A stretch of 64,000 nucleotides of DNA from Caldimonas brevitalea. Lineage in GTDB: Bacteria; Pseudomonadota; Gammaproteobacteria; Burkholderiales; Burkholderiaceae_C. Under the pieces are notes generated by a model that saw nothing but the letters and a program-made list of their open reading frames with translations, searched no databases and had not been told where the DNA came from. The position numbers were made by a program, and so were the translations under genes. Of this stretch, positions 15,916 to 40,714 are shown piece by piece (the first letter of the stretch is position 1; each line of letters begins with the position of its first letter). The stretch spans positions 3,162,001-3,226,000 of the forward strand of contig NZ_CP011371.1 of NCBI RefSeq assembly GCF_001017435.1, written 5' to 3'.

Positions 15916-17616
15916 TCAGCCCACCTGAAGCTGAGAAGGCCGGCCGGGTGTCGCCGGGGCAGCGACGGGCTCCTCGTTGCAGGCCGCGGCTTGCCGCTGC
16001 GACCTGATCGACACGATGCGCCCCGACTCCAGCTTCACATGCCGGTCGGCGAGATGGAAATAGGCGTCGTCGTGGGTGATGGCCACCACGGTGCGCCCCT
16101 GCGCCTTTAGATCCGGCAGGATGTCTTCATAGAACACACGCTTGAACACCGGGTCCTGGTCGGCCGCCCATTCGTCGAACAGACACACCGGCCGGTCTTC
16201 CAGCACCGCCCCCAGCAAGGCCAGCCGCTTGCGTTGGCCCTGCGACAGTGCCACCGTCGAAAAGCGGCCCTTCTCCAGGCTCACCTTGTGGTCGAGCTTG
16301 AGCCGCTTCAGCAGTTCGCCGGCGCGCGGCGCGCGCTCCGGGTCGTCCAGGCCGAGCAGTTCCTCGAACAGATAGAAGTCGGCGAACACGCACGAGAACA
16401 ACTGCCGGTAGGCCTCGCGGTCGGCATCGCCCACCACCGCCTCGCCGTTCACCGACACCTGGCCGCTGTCAGGAGCGTACAAACCCACGAGCAGCTTGGC
16501 CAAGGTGGTCTTGCCGCTGCCGTTGCCGCCGGTGATGAAGACGATCTCGCCGGGCGACAGGCTCAGGTCGATCGGGCCGAGCGTGAACTGCCCGTCCTCG
16601 TGCTCGCTGCGATAGCCGTGCGTCACGCCTTTCAGTTCGAGCTGCTGCAAGGTCTTCCACGCCGGCCGCCCTGCCCCGTGGTCCTGTCCGGGCGCGAGCG
16701 CCAGCTGCAGCGTGGCCAGCTGTTTCAGCGCGACGCGGAACTGGCCGAAGTCGGGCGCCAGGTTCACCAGCACCTCGACCGGTGTGATCAGGTAGAGGAA
16801 CGTCAGCGCATATCCGCTGAGCACTGCCGGGTTGTGGGTCGTGTAGTCGGGGGGCAGGAACAGCAGCAGCCCGATGAAGACAAAAAACATCAGCAGGCCG
16901 AGGCTCTCGGCGAGCGCATAAATCGTCATACCGCTGACGAAGTTGTGGCGCAGCCGCGCGACGGCGCCGTCCAGCCAGCGGGTCAGGAAGGCGCTGCGGC
17001 GGCCTCGGTGCATCTGCAGCTCCTTGCCGCCCTCGGTCACCGTGATGAAGTGCTTGTACAGCTCGTCGCCCGCGTCACGCGAGCGCTGCAGGGCGCCTTG
17101 CGCGCGCAGCTGCGCCACCAGAAACACCCCGATGCCGATGCCGATGCACGCCAGCGCGCCCAGCATCAGCGGCCACGACAGCCAGCCGAGGTAGGCAAAA
17201 CAGCCCAGCGCCACGGCGACGTTGATGCAAAAAGTGGGCAGCCGGGTCAGCAGCGCCGCGATCTTCTGCACGTCGTCGGTCAGCGCCGCGAGCAGGCGGT
17301 GCGCGCCGTGCTGTTCGAGCTGGCGCAGCGGCGAGGCCAGGATCTGGCGCGACAGCTGGCACCGCAGGCCGGCGATCAGGTGCTGGCTCAGCCGCACCAG
17401 CAGCGCCTCGCTGGCGGTGCGGGCCAGGAACACGCCGACGCACAGCGCGACAAAGGCCGGCAGCAGCCGCCCCTGTTCGGCCCGTGGCAACGCCAGCGCC
17501 GAGTTGATCAGCGCGATCAGCGCGGCGATGCCCAGGCCGCTCAAGGCGCCGGCCAAGCCGGCCCCGGCGAGCTTCCAGCGCGAGCCGCGCAGCAGTGCGA
17601 CGACGCCGTTCATCAT
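15916..17616 (-). CDS. Cyclic peptide/siderophore ABC exporter (PvdE/SyrD-like)
   Basis: A 566-residue fused ABC transporter: transmembrane domain with six helices (about 15-300) and a nucleotide-binding domain (about 330-545). Walker A is GGNGSGKTT (363-371), the signature is LSQGQ (457-461), Walker B is VCLFDE (477-482) and the H-loop is His515. PvdE and SyrD exporters have this layout and move lipopeptide siderophores or their precursors across the inner membrane. The start ATG shares one base with the stop of the receptor gene upstream (TGATG), so it is the last gene of the NRPS operon. Residues after about 545 are an Ala/Pro-rich tail. Confidence 0.9.
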   Translation of the reverse strand: MMNGVVALLRGSRWKLAGAGLAGALSGLGIAALIALINSALALPRAEQGRLLPAFVALCVGVFLARTASEALLVRLSQHLIAGLRCQLSRQILASPLRQLEQHGAHRLLAALTDDVQKIAALLTRLPTFCINVAVALGCFAYLGWLSWPLMLGALACIGIGIGVFLVAQLRAQGALQRSRDAGDELYKHFITVTEGGKELQMHRGRRSAFLTRWLDGAVARLRHNFVSGMTIYALAESLGLLMFFVFIGLLLFLPPDYTTHNPAVLSGYALTFLYLITPVEVLVNLAPDFGQFRVALKQLATLQLALAPGQDHGAGRPAWKTLQQLELKGVTHGYRSEHEDGQFTLGPIDLSLSPGEIVFITGGNGSGKTTLAKLLVGLYAPDSGQVSVNGEAVVGDADREAYRQLFSCVFADFYLFEELLGLDDPERAPRAGELLKRLKLDHKVSLEKGRFSTVALSQGQRKRLALLGAVLEDRPVCLFDEWAADQDPVFKRVFYEDILPDLKAQGRTVVAITHDDAYFHLADRHVKLESGRIVSIRSQRQAAACNEEPVAAPATPGRPSQLQVG

Positions 17617-19730
17617 CAGTACTCAGCTCGTAGGGACGCCAACACCGTGCGCGGACGGCCTACCGCGATCTCGTTGCGGCTGCCGCTCGGCAGGTAGTAG
17701 GTCTTGTCGGCGGCGTTGAGCATGTTCACCTGCGCCGTCCAGCGCAATCCGCTCTGGCGCCACTTGTAGGCGGCCATCAGGTCGACCCGTGCGTAACCCG
17801 GGATCTGCGCGGTGTTCTCGACGTCGACCTCCTGCTGGCTCAAGGCCACCATGCCGGCACCCAGGCTCAGGCCTTGCGTGCCGCCGGCCTGCTGGTCCCA
17901 ACGGGTGAACAGCTTCAGCGCATGGCGCGGCACGCCGTAGAGGCGCTTGCCTTGCGTGCCGATCACGCCTTCGCTGTCGACGGTGCCATCGGTCACTTTG
18001 GTCGTGGTATAGGCGTAGGACGCGGTGAGGTTGAGATGCGGCGTGACCCGCCCGCCCACGTCCCATTCCAGGCCGCGGCTGCGCGCTTCACCGATCGGGG
18101 CGAACACATCGCCCCGGTAGATCGGCATGTTCTGCTTGGTCAGCTGATACAACGCCACCGTCGTGAACAGCCGTTTGTCGGTCGTCTCGGTTTTGAAGCC
18201 GATTTCGAATTGCTTGCCTATGACCGGATCGAAGCTGCCGCCCGGGGTGCTCGAGTCGGTGTTGGCCTCGCTCAAGGATTCGGTGTAACTGCCGTACACC
18301 GACCACCAAGCCGCTGGCGAAAACACAAGTCCCACGCGGGGGCTGAAGCGCTTGTCGCGGGCCTCTGTGTTGCCGGCGCCGGTGTGGTCATCAGAGGTTT
18401 CTTCGGCGTCGTCGTAGCGGCCGCCGAGCAAGAGCTTGAACTGTGGGGTCAGCGAGATCTGGTCCTGCACGTAGACGCCCCAGGCTTTGCTGCGGTTGGT
18501 CATGTCGACCGCCAGCGTCGGTGTGTCCGGCACAGCATCGCGATAAACCGGTTCGAAGAGGTCGATCGCATCCTGCTCCCCCGTCCAGAACTCGAACACG
18601 CGTTTGCTGCGCGCATGCTCCGCACCGACGACAAAGTCGTGGCTCACCCCTCCCCAGGTCGGCGTGCCGGCCAGCTCCAGCGAGATGAACTCTGTGTCGA
18701 TATCGCGGCGCTCGATACGCCGTGGCTCGCGCCCTACCGTGCGCACGTCGTCGACCAGCGCATGCTGATACTCCAGGCCGTTGCCGCGTCCGCGTTCGAT
18801 CAGCAGGTTTTGCCGCAGCGTCCAGGTGGCGTCGAGCTTCTGCGAGCCATCGAGCGACAGCAGCGTCGATTCGTTCTCGTGCTCGGTGAAGTCTTCGCCC
18901 AGGTTGCGGCCGCGCGGCACGTCGGCCGGCCGGTTGCCCACCGCGACGATGCCCCGGTCGATCGGGCTGTCGTGTTTGGCGTGTTCGAGTTCCAGATTGA
19001 ACTGGACGTCGGCATTGGGACGCCAGCTGAGCGTCGGGGCGACGAAGGTGCGCTTGGTGTCGATGAAGTCGCGGAACGAGCCGGCGTCTTCATAGACCGC
19101 GTTGACGCGGTACAGCAAGGTGCTGTCGGCGTTCAGGCTGCCGGTCGCGTCCACGTGGGTCTGGTAGAAGTCCTCGCTGCCTACCTGTTGCTGCAGCGAG
19201 AAATAGGGCTGCGCCTGCGGCTTCTTGGTGATCACGTTGAACATGCCACTGATATCGCCGCGACCAAACTGGGTCGACGACGGGCCCTTCAGCACCTCGA
19301 CCCGCTCGGCGTTGGCCAGCTCGGTCGGGCCGAAGCGGTTGGTTCTGATGCCGTTGCGGTACGACTGGTACACGGGAAAACCTCGCACGATGATGTCCTC
19401 GTGCACCGAGGTGCTGCCGGCGAAGACACCGCTGACCGTCTCGAGCGCCTCGCGCAGCGTGTTGGCTTGCCGGTCCTCGATCAGCGGCTGTGAGACGACC
19501 TGCACCGACATCGGCGTGTTGATGAGGGGTGTGCTGCCCTTGGTGGTCGAAGCCGCTCGCTCGGCGCGCTGCGCGATATCGCGTTCGCCCGTTACGCGCA
19601 CCGTGGGGAGCGCGGCTGCTGACGGGGCCGCCGGCGGTGTCACCACCGGCGCCTCCTGCGCATGGACCTCAGCCAGCAGGCAGCACGCTGAGGCGATGGC
19701 CGACAACTTGAGTTTTTTGTAGGAGTGCAT
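17616..19730 (-). CDS. TonB-dependent ferric siderophore receptor
   Basis: A 704-residue outer-membrane receptor with a signal peptide (ending VHAQ, about residue 25), a plug domain (about 60-165, INTPMSVQVVSQ, VRGFPVYQSYRNGI, ERVEVLKGPSSTQFGRGDISGMFNVITK) and a 22-strand barrel ending SLRAEY. There is no N-terminal STN signalling domain, so it should not control a FecIR-type sigma system. The start lies 3 bases after the stop of the terminal NRPS gene. Its place inside the biosynthetic operon makes it the likely importer of the ferric form of the product. Confidence 0.93.
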   Translation of the reverse strand: MHSYKKLKLSAIASACCLLAEVHAQEAPVVTPPAAPSAAALPTVRVTGERDIAQRAERAASTTKGSTPLINTPMSVQVVSQPLIEDRQANTLREALETVSGVFAGSTSVHEDIIVRGFPVYQSYRNGIRTNRFGPTELANAERVEVLKGPSSTQFGRGDISGMFNVITKKPQAQPYFSLQQQVGSEDFYQTHVDATGSLNADSTLLYRVNAVYEDAGSFRDFIDTKRTFVAPTLSWRPNADVQFNLELEHAKHDSPIDRGIVAVGNRPADVPRGRNLGEDFTEHENESTLLSLDGSQKLDATWTLRQNLLIERGRGNGLEYQHALVDDVRTVGREPRRIERRDIDTEFISLELAGTPTWGGVSHDFVVGAEHARSKRVFEFWTGEQDAIDLFEPVYRDAVPDTPTLAVDMTNRSKAWGVYVQDQISLTPQFKLLLGGRYDDAEETSDDHTGAGNTEARDKRFSPRVGLVFSPAAWWSVYGSYTESLSEANTDSSTPGGSFDPVIGKQFEIGFKTETTDKRLFTTVALYQLTKQNMPIYRGDVFAPIGEARSRGLEWDVGGRVTPHLNLTASYAYTTTKVTDGTVDSEGVIGTQGKRLYGVPRHALKLFTRWDQQAGGTQGLSLGAGMVALSQQEVDVENTAQIPGYARVDLMAAYKWRQSGLRWTAQVNMLNAADKTYYLPSGSRNEIAVGRPRTVLASLRAEY

Positions 19731-19733
19731 TTT

Positions 19734-32965
<13,232 letters not shown>

Positions 32966-32969
<4 letters not shown>

Positions 32970-35900
32970 GGGGTCTCCTGTTCCAGTGCGTCCAGCAGTT
33001 CGGTCATGGCGGCGAGTGGATCGTTGTCAGACGGCGCAGGCGCGGCGGCCGCAAGGTGTTCGGCCAGTTGGGCGACGGTGGGCCGCTGGTAGAGGTCGGC
33101 GATGCCGAGCGGCAAGCCGGTGGCGGCCCGCATGCGCGCCACCGCGCTGGTGGCGAGCAACGAATGCCCGCCCAGCGAGAAGAAGTCGTCGTCGACGCTG
33201 ACCTCCTCCAGCTGCAGCAGCTCGGCCCAGACGGCGGCCAGGCGCCGCTCGAGGTCGTTGCGGGGCGGTGTCGCGCGTTTGGCGGCCGGCTCGGCCGCGT
33301 CGGCCAGCAAGGCCTTGCGGTCGAGCTTGCCGTTGACGGTCAGCGGCAGCGCCGGCACCGGCGTGCAGCGGGCCGGCACCATGTAGTCAGGCAGGTGGTC
33401 CCGCGCAAACGCGCGCAAGGTGTCGGGGTCGAGCCCGGCGTCGCCGACCACCCAGGCCAGCAGTGTGGCCCCGCCCTGCCCGTCCCGCTGGGCCAGCACC
33501 GCCGCGTCGCGCACGCCGGGGTGGCGGAGCAACGTCGCCTCGATGTCGCCCAACTCGATGCGGAAGCCGCGGATCTTGACCTGCTGGTCGGCCCGGCCGA
33601 GGTATTCGATCTCACCGTCGGCCCTGCGGCGCGCCAGGTCACCGCTGCGGTAGAGGCGCCCGCCGGGCTCGCGCCCGTGGGGGTCGGGCACGAAACGCCC
33701 GGCGGTCAGGTCGCCGCGGCCGAGATAGCCACGCGCCAGGCCGGCGCCGCCGACATACAGCTCGCCCGCCACGCCGGGTGGCACGGGGGCCAGGTTGTCG
33801 TCGAGCAGGTAGAGCCGCAGGTCGTCGAGCGGGCGCCCGATCACGCTGCCGGCTCCTGCGTCGGCCGACGACAAGGTGCGCCGCGTGACGTGCACCGTGG
33901 TTTCGGTGATGCCATACATGTTGACGAGCTGCGGGCGCTGGTCGCCAAAGCGCGCGAACCACGGTGCGAGCCGGGCCGGGTCGAGCGCCTCGCCGCCGAA
34001 GATCACCAGTCGCAGCGCGAGGGGCGGCGGCGGGCTGGCGGCGCACAGCGTTTCACTCAGGCGGTAGAACGCCGAGGGGGTCTGGTTCAGCACCGTCACC
34101 GCTTCGCGCTGTAGCAGCGTGGCCAACGCCGCGCTGTCGCGCGCCACCTCCAGCGGCACCAGCACCAGGCGGCCGCCGTGCAGCAGCGCGCCCCACAGCT
34201 CCCAGACCGAGAAGTCGAAGGCGCAGGAATGGAACAACGTCCAGACGTCGTCGGCGCCGAAATCAAAACCGCTGCAGGTCACGTCGAACAGCCGCAGCAC
34301 GTTGGCCTGCGTCACGGCCACGCCTTTCGGGCGGCCGGTGGAGCCGGAGGTGTAGATCACGTAGGCGAGCTGCTGCGGCTGCACCCGCGGCGGCAGGTCG
34401 TGGTCGGGCTGGTCGGCGGTCAGCGTGCGGATGTCGTGCGCGCGGACGGCGGGCGGCAGCGCGGGCAGTTCGCCGCGGCCGGTGTGCAGCAGCCAGCCGG
34501 CCCCGCTGTCCTCGAGCACCTGCCCCTGACGTCCGGCCGGGGCGGCGGTGTCCAGCGGCACATAAGCGCCGCCGGCCTTGAGCACCGCGAGGATGGCCAC
34601 CACCAGTTCGTGCGACCGGGGCAAGCACAGGGCCACCTTGCGTTCCGGGCCGACGCCCAGCGCCACCAGCGCGTGGGCCAGCCGGTTGGCCTGGCGGTTC
34701 AGCTGGTCATAACTCAGCCGGGCATTGCCGTAGCACAGCGCCACCGCGTCCGGCGTCGCACGCGCCTGGCGTTCGAAGCGGGCCGCGAGCGTGTCGTGGA
34801 CCGGATGCGCCAGGCAGGCCTCGGCCACCTGGTTGAGATACGCCTCGCGCTCGGACGGCGGCAGCAGGCAGACGCTGCCGAGCGGCGCTTCGGCGTCTCG
34901 CGTGAAGGCCGCCAGGACCTCGCTGAACTGGTCGGCCAGCGCGGCGACGACGTGGGCATCGAAACAGTCCTCCCGCCAGACGAACTCGAAGCGCAGCGGC
35001 TCGCCGGGATAGACCGTGAGCGTCAGCGGCAGGCTCAGCGTCTCCTGCGCCTGCACCGCCTGCAAGCCCCAGCGGGCCGCCAGCCCTTGCGATGTGGCGG
35101 CATCGACCGGGTAGTTCTCGAACACGAGCAAGGTGTCGAACAAGGGCGTTTGCGGTGCGAGGCCGCACAGGCGCTGCACGTCGGCCAGCTGCGATTGCTC
35201 GTGTTCACGCAAGGCCAGGTTGTCGGCCTGCAAGCCCTGCCACCACCGGTGCAGCGACATCGCGGCCGGCAGGCGCACCCGCAGCGGCACGGTGTTGATG
35301 AACAGGCCCAGGGTGCGCTGGGCGTCGGGCAGTTCGTGCGGTCGCCCGGCGACGGTGATGCCGAACACCACGTCGCGGGTGGCGCAATGGCCGGCGAGCA
35401 CGGCGGCCCACGCGGCCTGGATCAGGGTGTTGAGCGTCACGCGGTGACGGCGGGCGACCGCGGCCAGCGCGTCGCTCGTGCTGCTCGCGAGCGTGTGGCC
35501 CTTGCGTGCCATGCCGGTGGCGGCGCCGGTCGCCGGCGCCTTGCCGGCGACGGACTGCAGCAAGGTCGGCCGCTCCAGGTCGGCCAGTTGGCGCCGCCAG
35601 TACTGTTCGCCGGCGGCGGCGTCCTGGCGCGCCAGCCAGGCGATGTGCTCGCGGTAGGCTGGTGCGGCCGGCCAGGTCTTCGACGTGCCGTCGCACAAGG
35701 CCGCATACCGCTCGAACACCTCGCCGAGCAGCCGCGCGCTCGACCAGCCGTCGAGCAGCAGATGGTGGCGGGTCCAGACCATGTGCGAGCCGGCACCGGT
35801 GTGGATCAGCGTCACGCGCATCAGCGGTGCCTGGTCGAGGGCGAAGCCGGTCGCCAGGTCCTGCTGCAAGAACGCCGGCAGGTCCGGTTCGTCGTCCGAT

Positions 35901-38900
35901 TCGACTTCTCGCCACGGCATCGACGCGCGCGGCAGCACCACCTGGTGAGGCTCCTGCAAACCGTCCCAGACGAACACGGTGCGCAGGATGTCGTGCGCTG
36001 CGATCGTGTCGTCCCAGGCCTGGCGGAGCTTGGCGGTTTGCAGCCGGCGACCGAAGCGGCAGTGCAGCTGGTTCAAATACAGCCCCTGACCGCGGTCGCC
36101 GAGGCTGTGGAACAACAAGCCGGCCTGCAGCGGCGCGAGCGGGTAAAGGTCGAGCGCGTCCGGCCAGCGGGCCAGCACCGTTTGCAGCTGTGCGGCGGGC
36201 AGCCGGGCGAGCGGGAAGTCGGCGGCGCTGGTGATGTTGGGCTGCCTGCCGGCGGCCATCAGCCGACCTTCCACCTCGGCCGCCAGGGCCTCGATCTCGG
36301 CGGCGCTGTGCAGCGCGGGGCACCAGGTGAACGCAAGGCGCAAACGCCCGCCGTAAAGGTCGGCGTCGATGTCGAGCCAGTGACTGCGCTGGTTGCGGGG
36401 ACTGCGGGTGGTGGACGGCTGCGTGTCGGCCAGCTGCAGCCACGCCCCACCCTGCCCTGCGTCGATCCGGCCCAAGTAGTTGAAGCAGATCCAGGGCGAC
36501 GGAAGATCGGCGAGCGGTGATGCCGAGCCGTCGCCCGGGTAGCGCAACAAGCCCCAGCCGAGGCCCTTGCCCGGTACCTGGCGCAGCTGCCGCTTCACCT
36601 CCGCCAACGGATGCTCGCCGCCGGGCGCAAGACGCACCGGGTAGCGGCAGGTGAACCAACCCACCGTCTGCGACGTGTCGAGGTCGTCGAACACCGGCTC
36701 GCGGCCGTGGCCTTCGAGTTCGATCACGACGGCGCTGCTGCGCTGCCACTGGCACAAGGCCGGCGCCAGCGCCGCCAACAGCAGCTCTTCGACGCTGCAG
36801 CGCTGCGCAGCGCTGGCTTGCAGCAAGGCGGCGGCGGGCAACTCGAGCTGGTGACAAGCGGCCGCGTGATAGGTGTTGCGCGTGTCGCTCGGCGGCGCCG
36901 TGGCCACTCCGTCGAAGACGCCGCGCCAGAACGCCACTTCGTCATGCCGGGTCGCGCCGAGGCGGCTCAGCCGGCGCGCCCACTCGAGGTAGTCGCCCGG
37001 CACCGGCGGCAAGGCCGGCGTGGCCGATGCCGCCAGCTGCTCGTACGCGTCTTGCAGTTCGGTCACCAGCAGCCGCCACGAGACGCTGTCGATCGCCAGG
37101 TGGTGGGCCGCCAGCATCAGCCGCTGCGGACGGTCGGGGCCGAGATCGGCGTGGACGGCGCGCAGCAACGGGCCGCCGGTGAGGTCGAAGCTGCGCTGCA
37201 GCGTTTGCTCGGCGTCGAGCCAGCGGCGTTCGGCTTCGTCGTCGGCCAAGCCGGCGAGGTCGAGCCGCTCGAGCAAGGGCGCGGCCTCGACCGGTGAGGC
37301 CGCCTGGCGCCATCCGGACGCCGCCGTGCGCGTGAAGCGCAGCCGCAGTGCGGCATGGCGTGCCACCAGGCATCGCAGGGCCGCTTCGAGCCGTGCCGGG
37401 TCGAGCCGGCGGGGTGTGTCGAGCCGCAGCGCCTGGTTCCAGTGTGCGGGCTCGGGCTGCTGCAGCGAGAAGAACCACTGCTGGATCGGCGTCAACGGAG
37501 CATCGTGCGCAGGCGGCGGCACGGTGGCTGGGCCGGCGCCCGGGACGGGCCGGGCGAGCGCCGCGAGCTGCGCGATGGTGGGATGTTCGAAGACCTGCTT
37601 GGGCGTCAGCTTGAAACCCCGCCGGCGTGCGCCGGCGATGATCTGCAGGTTGAGGATGGAGTCGCCGCCGAGGTCGAAAAAGTTGTCGTGGATGCCCAGG
37701 TCGGTGCGCCCCAGCACGGCCGCCCAGACTTCGGCCAGCACCTGCTCGGCCTCGCTGCGGGGCCGCTCGGCGACCTTGGCGGGCGCCGCCTCCGGCTCGG
37801 GCAGCGCCCGCCGGTCCAGCTTGCCGTTGGGTGTCAGCGGCAAGGCGGGCAGCGCCAGCAGTGCGGCGGGGCACAGGGCGTCGGGCAGCCGCTGCGCCAA
37901 GGCCTCTCGCAACGCGGCGACGTCGAGCGTCGCGGGCGTGGCATAGGCGAGCAGACGGCCTTCGCGCACGACCACCGCCGCGTCCTGCACGCCGGGCAGC
38001 GCGCGCAAGGCGCTCGCCAGTTCGTTCGGCTCGACGCGCCAGCCGCGGATCTTGACCTGCTCGTCGGCACGGCCGAGGAAGTGCAGCAAGCCGTCTTCGG
38101 TGCGGCAGACGCGGTCGCCGCTGCGGTACAGGCGTTGGCCGGGGTGCTCGGGGTCGGGCACGAAGCGATCGGCAGTCAGGTCGGCGCGGCCGAGATAACC
38201 GCGCGCCACGCTGGCGCCGCCGATGTACAGCTCGCCAGGCACACCCGGGGGCACGGGTTGCAAGGCGTGGTCGAGCACGCGCAGGCGGACACCGGGCAGC
38301 GGGCGGCCGAGCGGCAGTTCGGCCGCCGGTGTGTCGGGGGCGGCCTCGAAGGTGAGCACGCCGACCGTGGTTTCGGTCGGCCCGTAGTGGTTGACGATGC
38401 GCAGCGTCGGCGCCAGTTGGCGCAGCCGTGCCAGCAGCGCCGGGGCAGCGGCCTCGCCGCCGAGCACCAGGGTCTGGCGCGGCAGGCAAGGCGCGGCGGC
38501 GGCCAGTAGCCCGGCGAGGTGGCTGGGCACGATCTTGAGCACGTCGATGGCTTGCTCGCGCATCCAGGCGGCGTAACCGTCGGGGTCGAAGGCCAGCGGT
38601 GCCGGCAGCAGGTGCAGCGAGCCGCCGCTGGCCAGCGCACCGAACAGCGTGGTGTGGCCGAGGTCGGCCGAGACGGTCGAGACCATCGCATGGCGGGCGC
38701 CGGGGGCCAGGCCGAGCCGCTGTTGCAGGCCGGCGGTGTATTGCGCCAGGCCGCCATGGCTGAGCACAGCGCCCTTGGGCGTGCCGGTGGAGCCGGAGGT
38801 GTAGATCAGGTAGGCGCTCTGGCCGGGCGGCGGCGGCGCCGGCAGGTCGGCCTCGGGCAGCGTGGAGGTCGCCCCATCCGTCTCCAGCCCTGCCGGGAGC

Positions 38901-40714
38901 GTGCGCACGGCCATCCCCTCGGTCAGGCGGGCGGCCAGGTCCGCGTCGGTGGACAGCAACCAGCGCGCGCCGCTCGCGGCGAGCAGTTCGCGCAGCCGTT
39001 GGACCGGCTGGCTCGGCTCGAGCGGCAGGAAATGGCCCCCGGCCTTGAGCACCGCCAGCACCGCGACCCCATAGGCCGCGCTGCGCGGCGCGGCGATGGC
39101 GACGCAGCGTTCCGGCGCCACGCCGGCCCCTGCCAAGCGCCTTGCGAGCTGCGTGGCGCGGGCTTCGAGTTCTGCGTAGGACAGGCTCGCGTCCTCGCCC
39201 TGCACTGCCAGCGCCTCGGGCTGCAAACGCGCCCACTGCGCCACCTGGGCCACCAGCGGCACATAGGCCGAGGGCGGTTCGTCGACCACAACGGGGGCAG
39301 CGCCGGTCACCGGCACGACCAGGTCGTCGAGGGTGCTGTCGACTTGTGCGAGCACGCGCTGCAGCAGCCCCTGGAGTTGACGCGCCAATGTGGCCACGGC
39401 CGGCTCGCTCAGTCGCGCGCGGTCATAGGCCACCACCAGCTGCGGCTGGGCACCGGGCACGAACACGAGGGTCAGGGGGTAGTTGTTGCGACCGCCGGTG
39501 GTGATCGGCTGGCCTTCGGCACGCGGCGGTGCGTAAGGCCACGCGCGCAGTTCGGCCTGGGCGTCGCTGAGGGCCGCATCGACGGGGAAGTTCTCGACCA
39601 CCACCAGCGACTCGAACAAGGCTTGCCCGCTGACACCAGCCAGCGCTTGCAGTCGCGCCAACGGCAGTTGCTCATGCTGGCGCAGCTGCGCGTTGTGAGC
39701 CTGCAGCTCGCGCAGCCAGTCGCCCACCCGCGTGCCGCCCGGGGTGGCGACCCGCAGCGGCAGCGTGTTGATGAACACACCGGCCATCTCGTCGGCGCCC
39801 GGCAACTCGGGCGGTCGCCCTGCCACGGTGACGCCGAAGCACACCTGCCGCTGTCCGCTGTAGCGGCTCAGCAGCAAGGCCCACACGCCCTGGCAAAGGG
39901 TGTTGAGGGTGACCCGCTCGCGTTGCATGAACGCCTGCAAGGTGGCCGCGCTCGGCAGCGGCAGCGCCAGTTCGGCCCAGCGGGCCGCCGGCGTTTCGGC
40001 GGGACGCGGCAGGCGCAGCGGCGTGGGGCCTTCCAGGCCGGCCAGTTCGGCGCGCCAGAAGTGTTCGGCGGCGGCGACGTCCTGGCGTTTGAGCCAGGCG
40101 ATGTAGTCGCTGAACGGCCGCGCCGGTGCCAGCTGCGGTGCGCGGCCCTGGCTGCGGGCCTGCAAGCTCTGCAGCAGGTCGCGCAGCACCAGCGCATAAC
40201 TCCAGCCGTCGAGTGCCACATGGTGGTAGGCCCAGCGCAGCAGCCAGCGGTTGTCGGCCAGTTGCACCAGCACCAGCTCCAGGTCGGCGGCGTGGCGGAA
40301 GTCGTAGCCCTGCACGCGGCGCTCGCGGCACCAGGCCTCGAGGCGGGTGGCCAGCGCCGTGTCGTCCAGCGCATCGGCACGCCAGTCGAGATGTGTCACC
40401 GTGACCGGCCGCTCGCGGTAGACGATCTGCACCGGCGCGCTCACCTCCTCCCAGCGGAAGTCGCTGCGCAGCACCGCATGCCGCGCTTGCACGTCGCGCC
40501 ACGCCTGCTCGAAGGCGACGGGGTCGAGCCGGCCCTGCAACTCGAGCAGGTCGACGCTGAAATATGGGTCGTCGCCGGACTCGCCCTGCTCTCGCGAGTG
40601 GAACAGCAGCCCTTGCTGGGCGGTCGTCAACGGATAGATGCCGACGATGTCGGCCTTGCGGCGTGGCGGGCGGGCGGCGGGCGCAGACTGCAGAGAGGGG
40701 GCCAAGGGGATCAC
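32966..40714 (-). CDS. NRPS 2: C-A(Asp)-T-E-C-A(Thr)-T
   Basis: A 2582-residue synthetase carrying modules 3 and 4. Approximate layout: C 20-450 (DCL-like start YPLTTAQQGLLFHS, HHVALDG), A 470-960, T around 1010, E 1060-1510 (HHLAIDSVSW, FNYLGR), C 1525-1970 (YPLAPLQAGLLFHS, HHLLLDG), A 1985-2480, T near the C-terminus (LGGHSLLAT). Pocket residues aligned by eye to GrsA read DLTKVGHVGK, the Asp code, and DFWNIGMVHK, the canonical Thr code. The E domain predicts D-Asp. Carrier-bound Asp is the likely substrate of one of the two hydroxylases of the operon, yet this module has no interface domain. The start is GTG 40714, overlapping the previous stop as GTGA. The second module lacks an E domain, and the next protein correctly begins with an LCL-type C domain. 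Confidence 0.94.

Noticed and set aside
17616..19730. Receptor as a transducer of a FecIR-type signalling system
   Set aside because: There is no N-terminal STN domain and no sigma/anti-sigma pair in the window.
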